Source: Halomonas sp. (lineage in GTDB: Bacteria; Pseudomonadota; Gammaproteobacteria; Pseudomonadales; Halomonadaceae). Taken from it: 9,284 nucleotides of DNA. The notes below the pieces were generated by a model, which did not search any database, was not told where the DNA came from, and saw nothing but the letters and a program-made list of their open reading frames with translations. Within the stretch, counting starts at the first letter, position 1. The number at the start of each line of letters is the position of its first letter. The translations under genes were made by a program, and so were the position numbers. The DNA is taken from NCBI GenBank assembly GCA_007116835.1, contig SKHS01000245.1, positions 1 to 9,284 of the forward strand, given 5' to 3'. Below are positions 6,206-9,284 of this stretch, piece by piece.

Positions 6206-7384
6206 CTAAAGCGGGTCCACTAGGTAGTTACGCGATTCCAGCAGTTGCCTTACGCTGGCGTAGCTTAAGGGAGCCACTTGCCAACGCCCTTGATGACAAC
6301 TAAGAATTTCTTGGCGAGCCAGCGCCAATCGAGCGCCCAGCGCTTCATGTTGTGAAAATGGCAGAACATAGCTCAGCGCCTGATCCTCTAACCCGCCGTG
6401 AATTAACAAGGCATGTAGCAATAGCGTTGCTATATCGCCAGTATCAGCGGGCAGCTCTGCCTCTGCCAATGCATCCAGCAACCATAGCGCGTCTTGATCC
6501 TGCTCGTCAGAGCGCTCGGTATCGCAGCTTTCAACCGGCTTTCGCAAGCGCTCTCGCCAGTAGTACCAAGCAATGCCCAAATGGCCGCGACAATGCGCTG
6601 CCAACCGTTGCAACTCTTTACAGGGGCGCTCGCGTTTGATGTTATCGCCGTTATCACTAGTAAGTATCGGCTTTCCCGTTCGGGAGCTATACACCGTAGG
6701 ACACCCCTCTCCTTGCGCTAAGTGCGCAAAATAGTGCGCAAGCTGCTCTCCCTCTAGAGCCTGCAGGGTAACCACAGGCACACCTTCCAAGCCCACTGCA
6801 TGCTGAAGATAAGCGTAACTCCAACTGTCGCAACCAATGACGCCCTGCCCTAACCGTCCGCTTAATGCCCGCTCTAACCATTCGCGCACCCCCTGCACAC
6901 CTAGGGTGTGACGCAAAAAATGCCGCTCTAAGGCAGGAATTGCCCATTGGCGCTGCTGACCATAGCGCTCGACCCACTCAAGGCCCCCCTCCGCCAGCTC
7001 TGTAAAGGTTGGCGTAGGCAGACAGTTGACACCATGCTGCTCCGCCCAGCGACGAACAACTGCATCGTGGCCACCGTAAGGGGGGGAAATAAACAGTACA
7101 ATCGGCGCATCAGCATATTCATCCACGGCTTGGCTAAGGGCATTAGCTGCGGGCGACCAATCAATGGCAGGTACCCAATGTGAAAGCGCGACTTCAGGCA
7201 GCTTACGCAGCTCGCTCTCTTCCTTTGCTTGGCGTTCCGAGGCCTCTTTACCAATTATCCACGTGGTTGCTGCGCGCCAACTACGCCACCACTGGCTAGC
7301 TTGGGTTTGCTCTGGTGTTTGAAACGATTCAAGTGCCACGACTTGCCATGGCGATAAAGCAGACTTCGATAAGCGCTGCGTCAT
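6206..7384 (-). CDS. conserved-looking protein of unknown function, possible P-loop-less ATPase-like fold
   Basis: A 392-residue soluble protein, first gene of the MscS operon. No signal peptide or membrane helix is visible. Around residues 93-117 a hydrophobic strand APIVLFISPP runs into YGGHDAVVRRWAEQHG, the place where an ATPase would carry a P-loop, but there is no GxxxxGK(S/T). Further on are LERHFLRHTLGVQGVREWLERAL (152-174), VIGCDSWSYAYLQ (182-194) and VVTLQALEGEQLAHYF (204-219). Residues about 318-392 (LLLHALLIHGGL ... GRWQVAPLSYASVRQLLESRNYLVD) look like a winged-helix domain. Such a layout resembles AAA/STAND-type proteins that have lost nucleotide binding; this is inference. ATG 7384 is preceded by GAGG. 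The stop lies 8 nt before the MscS start and shares bases with its RBS, so the two products are probably made together. Confidence 0.8.
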   Translation of the reverse strand: MTQRLSKSALSPWQVVALESFQTPEQTQASQWWRSWRAATTWIIGKEASERQAKEESELRKLPEVALSHWVPAIDWSPAANALSQAVDEYADAPIVLFISPPYGGHDAVVRRWAEQHGVNCLPTPTFTELAEGGLEWVERYGQQRQWAIPALERHFLRHTLGVQGVREWLERALSGRLGQGVIGCDSWSYAYLQHAVGLEGVPVVTLQALEGEQLAHYFAHLAQGEGCPTVYSSRTGKPILTSDNGDNIKRERPCKELQRLAAHCRGHLGIAWYYWRERLRKPVESCDTERSDEQDQDALWLLDALAEAELPADTGDIATLLLHALLIHGGLEDQALSYVLPFSQHEALGARLALARQEILSCHQGRWQVAPLSYASVRQLLESRNYLVDPL

Positions 7385-7500
7385 ATGCCGCCTCGAACAT
7401 AAATAAGTGGATTAAGGTTAGCATGACGCGTAGAGACATTAAGGGGCTAGCCGAACTTATCGTCTAAAATAGAGTCATTAATAAGCAAGAGCTAACCAAC

Positions 7501-7527
7501 ATGAGAACGATGCGCAGGAGGCGATGA
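7501..7527 (+). other. possible 8-codon Arg-rich upstream ORF (MRTMRRRR)
   Basis: ATG at 7501 opens MRTMRRRR and stops at TGA 7525-7527, which overlaps the next start at 7527 (TGATG). Its two AGG codons are at the same time the AGGAGG Shine-Dalgarno of the following gene. A weak AAGAG lies upstream. It may be chance, because a purine-rich RBS in this frame necessarily encodes arginine. Confidence 0.25.
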
Positions 7528-7799
7528 TGAGCGTGATTAACGTCACAATGGCAGAACTGCATGAGAAGCTTTCAAAGTGCATTGCAGGCGAACGGGTGCT
7601 TATTGACCACGAAGGAAATCGGTTTAGCGCACGTATTCAACACGTCGGTTTAACGGGATTAAAGGTTATCCCAGAAACGCAGATTAAAAACAGCACCGGC
7701 GACCCAGGCGACATCGACGGCGTGACAGTGCCTTATGACGACATTTGGGAGCTTGAAGTCAAAGGAGTTGTGTACAGCCGTCAAAGCGATGACGCTTGA
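7527..7799 (+). CDS. 90-residue protein of unknown family
   Basis: I do not recognise this protein. It begins MSVINVTMAELHEKLSKCIAGERVLIDHEG, a short helix followed by strand-like segments: RVLIDHEGNRFSARIQHVG, GLKVIPETQI and DIWELEVKGVVYS. A Gly/Asp-rich loop (STGDPGDIDG) sits between them. Overall it suggests a small beta-barrel domain in the cytoplasm, with one cysteine and an acidic C-terminus. ATG 7527 is preferred over ATG 7524, because AGGAGG (7516-7521) is 5 nt from the former but only 2 nt from the latter. It is divergent from the MscS operon and convergent with the Nudix gene, 12 nt apart. A clean RBS and sensible composition support a real gene. Confidence 0.75.
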   Translation: MSVINVTMAELHEKLSKCIAGERVLIDHEGNRFSARIQHVGLTGLKVIPETQIKNSTGDPGDIDGVTVPYDDIWELEVKGVVYSRQSDDA

Positions 7800-7811
7800 T
7801 AACGAGATCAA

Positions 7812-8345
7812 TCAGTCTGCCAACATAGAAGCAACGCGTTCCAGCACCAGCGTCTCGCGATGAATAGATAACCCCATGCTGGCAGGCTGACGCGATATCA
7901 CATCACGGTTATGGTTAAGCGCATCCTCTAGCGATACCCATTTCGCCGACATACCGTTGGCTGCTTCGTAATATTCCAGGTTTGCCTGCCCTAATGTGCT
8001 GCCAATGTGGCAGGTAAACCAGTGGGATATTTGAAACATGACGTCCCACTGTTTCTTCCAAGTAGGCGTATATTCAGTCACGTACCCAAAATGCGACATG
8101 ACCTGGATATCTTGCGCTCCAGTTTCTTCATAAAGCTCACGGTGTAAACCAACTTCAGGGCTTTCTCCTGGATCAATTCCGCCGCCTGGAAAACTGAAAT
8201 CATCGTAGCGTTCGGTGTACAACAGCAAGATAGTGTCATCACGGGTCACGATAGCTCGCGCGGCGTTGCGCTCCAGAACCCGCATACCCGTTACGGCAAA
8301 CGGGGAAGGTAACGTGCTATGAATAAGATGGGCGATATGTTGCAT
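7812..8345 (-). CDS. Nudix hydrolase
   Basis: A 177-residue Nudix-fold hydrolase, a family that cleaves nucleoside diphosphates linked to another group. The Nudix box is complete at residues 55-77: it begins GGIDPGE and ends HRELYEETGA, matching G-x5-E-x7-R-E-U-x-E-E-x-G-U, with metal-binding Glu at 70, 73 and 74. The preceding AARAIVTRDDTILLLYTERYDDFSFPGG is a usual Nudix lead-in. Substrate cannot be told. The start is ATG 8345 with GGTGA 5 nt upstream; an in-frame TTG at 8360 would add 5 residues but lies in the tail of the upstream terminator. The gene lies directly after the oxidoreductase gene on the same strand, but a terminator separates them. Confidence 0.92.
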   Translation of the reverse strand: MQHIAHLIHSTLPSPFAVTGMRVLERNAARAIVTRDDTILLLYTERYDDFSFPGGGIDPGESPEVGLHRELYEETGAQDIQVMSHFGYVTEYTPTWKKQWDVMFQISHWFTCHIGSTLGQANLEYYEAANGMSAKWVSLEDALNHNRDVISRQPASMGLSIHRETLVLERVASMLAD

Positions 8346-8357
8346 GGATGTCACCGG

Positions 8358-8394
8358 CAAATAAAAGCGGCCATTCTACGTAAATGACCGCTTT
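8358..8394 (-). terminator. rho-independent terminator of the MDR oxidoreductase gene
   Basis: AAAGCGG-C-CATT (8364-8375) pairs with AATG-A-CCGCTTT (8383-8394), a stem of about 12 bp with one mismatch. Read on the minus strand it ends CCGCTTTTATTTG, a good T-rich tail. It lies 44 nt past the oxidoreductase stop and only about 13 nt before the Nudix ATG. Confidence 0.7.
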
Positions 8395-8401
8395 ACTTCA
8401 C
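8373..8401 (-). promoter_or_regulatory. possible Nudix promoter nested in the terminator hairpin
   Basis: On the minus strand TAGAAT (8378-8373; five of six matches to the -10) falls in the terminator's loop and inner stem, 17 nt after GTGAAG (8401-8396; three of six matches to the -35). Transcription would start near 8366, giving a very short leader for the Nudix gene. The -35 is weak and the evidence is pattern only. Confidence 0.3.
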
Positions 8402-8438
8402 TTGCCTAACAGCAACGTCATGCGCCCTCCCAGTGAGA

Positions 8439-9284
8439 CTAGAAGGTTAGGCAGATTTTGCCGAAGTGTTTGCCTGATTCCTGATGACGAAACGCATCGG
8501 CAATCTCGTGTAGCGCAAACTCTCGGTCGATAATCGGCTTGAGGCCGAGGGTATCAATGGCGCGGATCATATCAATTTGGTCTCGGCGGCTACCCACAAT
8601 CAAACCTTTCAGCGTGGCCTGTTTTGCCATTAGCTTAATCGTTGGGATATCTCCCTGGCGACCGGTAAGTATGCCAATTAAAGCAATATGCCCACCAATT
8701 TTGACCGCATCAATGGATTGCGGCAACGTGCCGGGGCCGCCGACTTCCACAATATGATCGACCCCTTCGCCAGCGGTCAATTCACTAACGGCCTTACCCC
8801 ACTCTGGCGTCGTTTTGTAATTAATCACATGATCAGCGCCTAACGCTTTGAGGCGTTCCAGCTTCTCATCGGAAGATGACGTCGCAATTACCTGAGCACC
8901 CATCATCTTGGCAAACTGCAGCGCAAAAATGGAAACGCCGCCAGTACCCAATACCAGGACGGTGTCCCCCGCTTTGGTGCCACCATCTACCACCAGCGCG
9001 CGCCAAGCGGTTAAACCAGCGGTGGTTAGCGTTGCCGCTTCCGCATGGCTGTAACCTTTCGGCTGATGGGTGAACGAATTAGCGGATGCCACCACCTGCT
9101 CGCGGGCATAGCCATCAATGCCATCTCCTGGGGTAGTGCGAAAATCAGCGATTCGCGCAGGCCCTTCGAGCCAACCTGGGAAAAACGTCGATACCACCGC
9201 ATCACCCACAGCGAACTCGTTAACACCTTCGCCAACCGCTTCAACCACGCCAGCACCATCTGACATGGGAATACGGCCATCCTC
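8439..9284 (-). CDS. MDR-superfamily NAD(P)-dependent oxidoreductase (quinone reductase-like), N-terminus outside window
   Basis: The last 281 residues of a medium-chain dehydrogenase/reductase; the reading frame stays open through the right edge (EDGRIPMSDGAG), so about 55 N-terminal residues are missing. Seen: SDGAGVVEAVGEGV of the GroES-like domain; AATLTTAGLTAWRAL; the cofactor-binding VLVLGTGGVSIFALQFAK; then LGADHVINYKTTPEWGKAV, VDHIVEVGGPGTLPQSI and the C-terminal HFGKICLTF. The Cys cluster that binds structural zinc in classical alcohol dehydrogenases is absent: the only visible Cys is four residues from the end. It is thus probably a zinc-independent quinone-oxidoreductase-like enzyme; the substrate is unknown. 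A terminator follows it at 8358-8394. The ATG at 9266 is internal, not the start. Confidence 0.93.
   Translation of the reverse strand, partial: EDGRIPMSDGAGVVEAVGEGVNEFAVGDAVVSTFFPGWLEGPARIADFRTTPGDGIDGYAREQVVASANSFTHQPKGYSHAEAATLTTAGLTAWRALVVDGGTKAGDTVLVLGTGGVSIFALQFAKMMGAQVIATSSSDEKLERLKALGADHVINYKTTPEWGKAVSELTAGEGVDHIVEVGGPGTLPQSIDAVKIGGHIALIGILTGRQGDIPTIKLMAKQATLKGLIVGSRRDQIDMIRAIDTLGLKPIIDREFALHEIADAFRHQESGKHFGKICLTF

Noticed and set aside
6352..6977. Several 75-96-codon frames on both strands inside the 392-residue gene
   Set aside because: Out-of-frame shadows of one long coherent gene; no motif or RBS.
7465..7470. TAAAAT as a -10 for the 90-residue protein gene
   Set aside because: No acceptable -35 at 16-18 nt; the best candidate is 26 nt away.
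8346..8360. TTG start adding 5 residues to the Nudix protein
   Set aside because: Sits in the T-tail of the terminator and lacks an RBS.
1..9284. tRNA, rRNA, CRISPR, insertion sequence, attachment site
   Set aside because: Looked for on both strands by eye; no cloverleaf, spaced repeats, transposase motifs or terminal inverted repeats were seen.

Overview
The window looks like ordinary chromosome from a Gammaproteobacterium, most likely Halomonas or a close relative (Halomonadaceae). This is inferred from mid-range G+C, the style of the proteins (FabV, a DUF7079-like protein, the second-type YebC, a small MscS beside a degenerate ATPase-like protein) and compact gene packing. No rRNA, tRNA, CRISPR array, insertion sequence or phage gene was seen, and both ends of the window cut through genes.

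Layout, left to right. At 1-257 (minus) is the 5' end of a GlxA-type AraC-family regulator, preceded by a possible short upstream ORF. At 465-680 (minus) is a 71-residue tail-anchored membrane protein, followed by a terminator-like hairpin. At 753-1958 (minus) is fabV, an enoyl-ACP reductase with a GTG start. Divergent from it, at 2117-2500 (plus), is a DUF7079-like protein, which converges on a three-cysteine glutathione peroxidase family protein (2506-2991, minus). A LysE/RhtB-family exporter (3069-3686, minus) lies next and is divergent from a YebC/PmpR-family translation or regulatory protein (3876-4607, plus). Their shared intergenic region holds two striking palindromes.

The most interesting block is 4612-7384 (minus). 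It is a tightly coupled three-gene operon transcribed in this order: a 392-residue protein that looks like an ATPase-fold protein without a Walker A motif, a small MscS-type channel with altered pore-gate residues, and a DUF429-like RNase H-fold protein. Stop and start signals overlap or nearly touch at both junctions, so the three are probably made together. I know of no assigned joint function.

The right end holds a 90-residue protein of unknown family (7527-7799, plus) with a tiny Arg-rich upstream ORF, a Nudix hydrolase (7812-8345, minus), and the C-terminal 281 residues of an MDR-family oxidoreductase (8439 to beyond 9284, minus). The terminator of the oxidoreductase gene sits immediately before the Nudix gene and carries a promoter-like -10 in its loop.

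Apart from the channel operon, the neighbours show no obvious shared pathway. They read as a string of one- or two-gene housekeeping and stress units: fatty-acid synthesis, peroxide defence, efflux, nucleotide clean-up and quinone/alcohol oxidoreduction.
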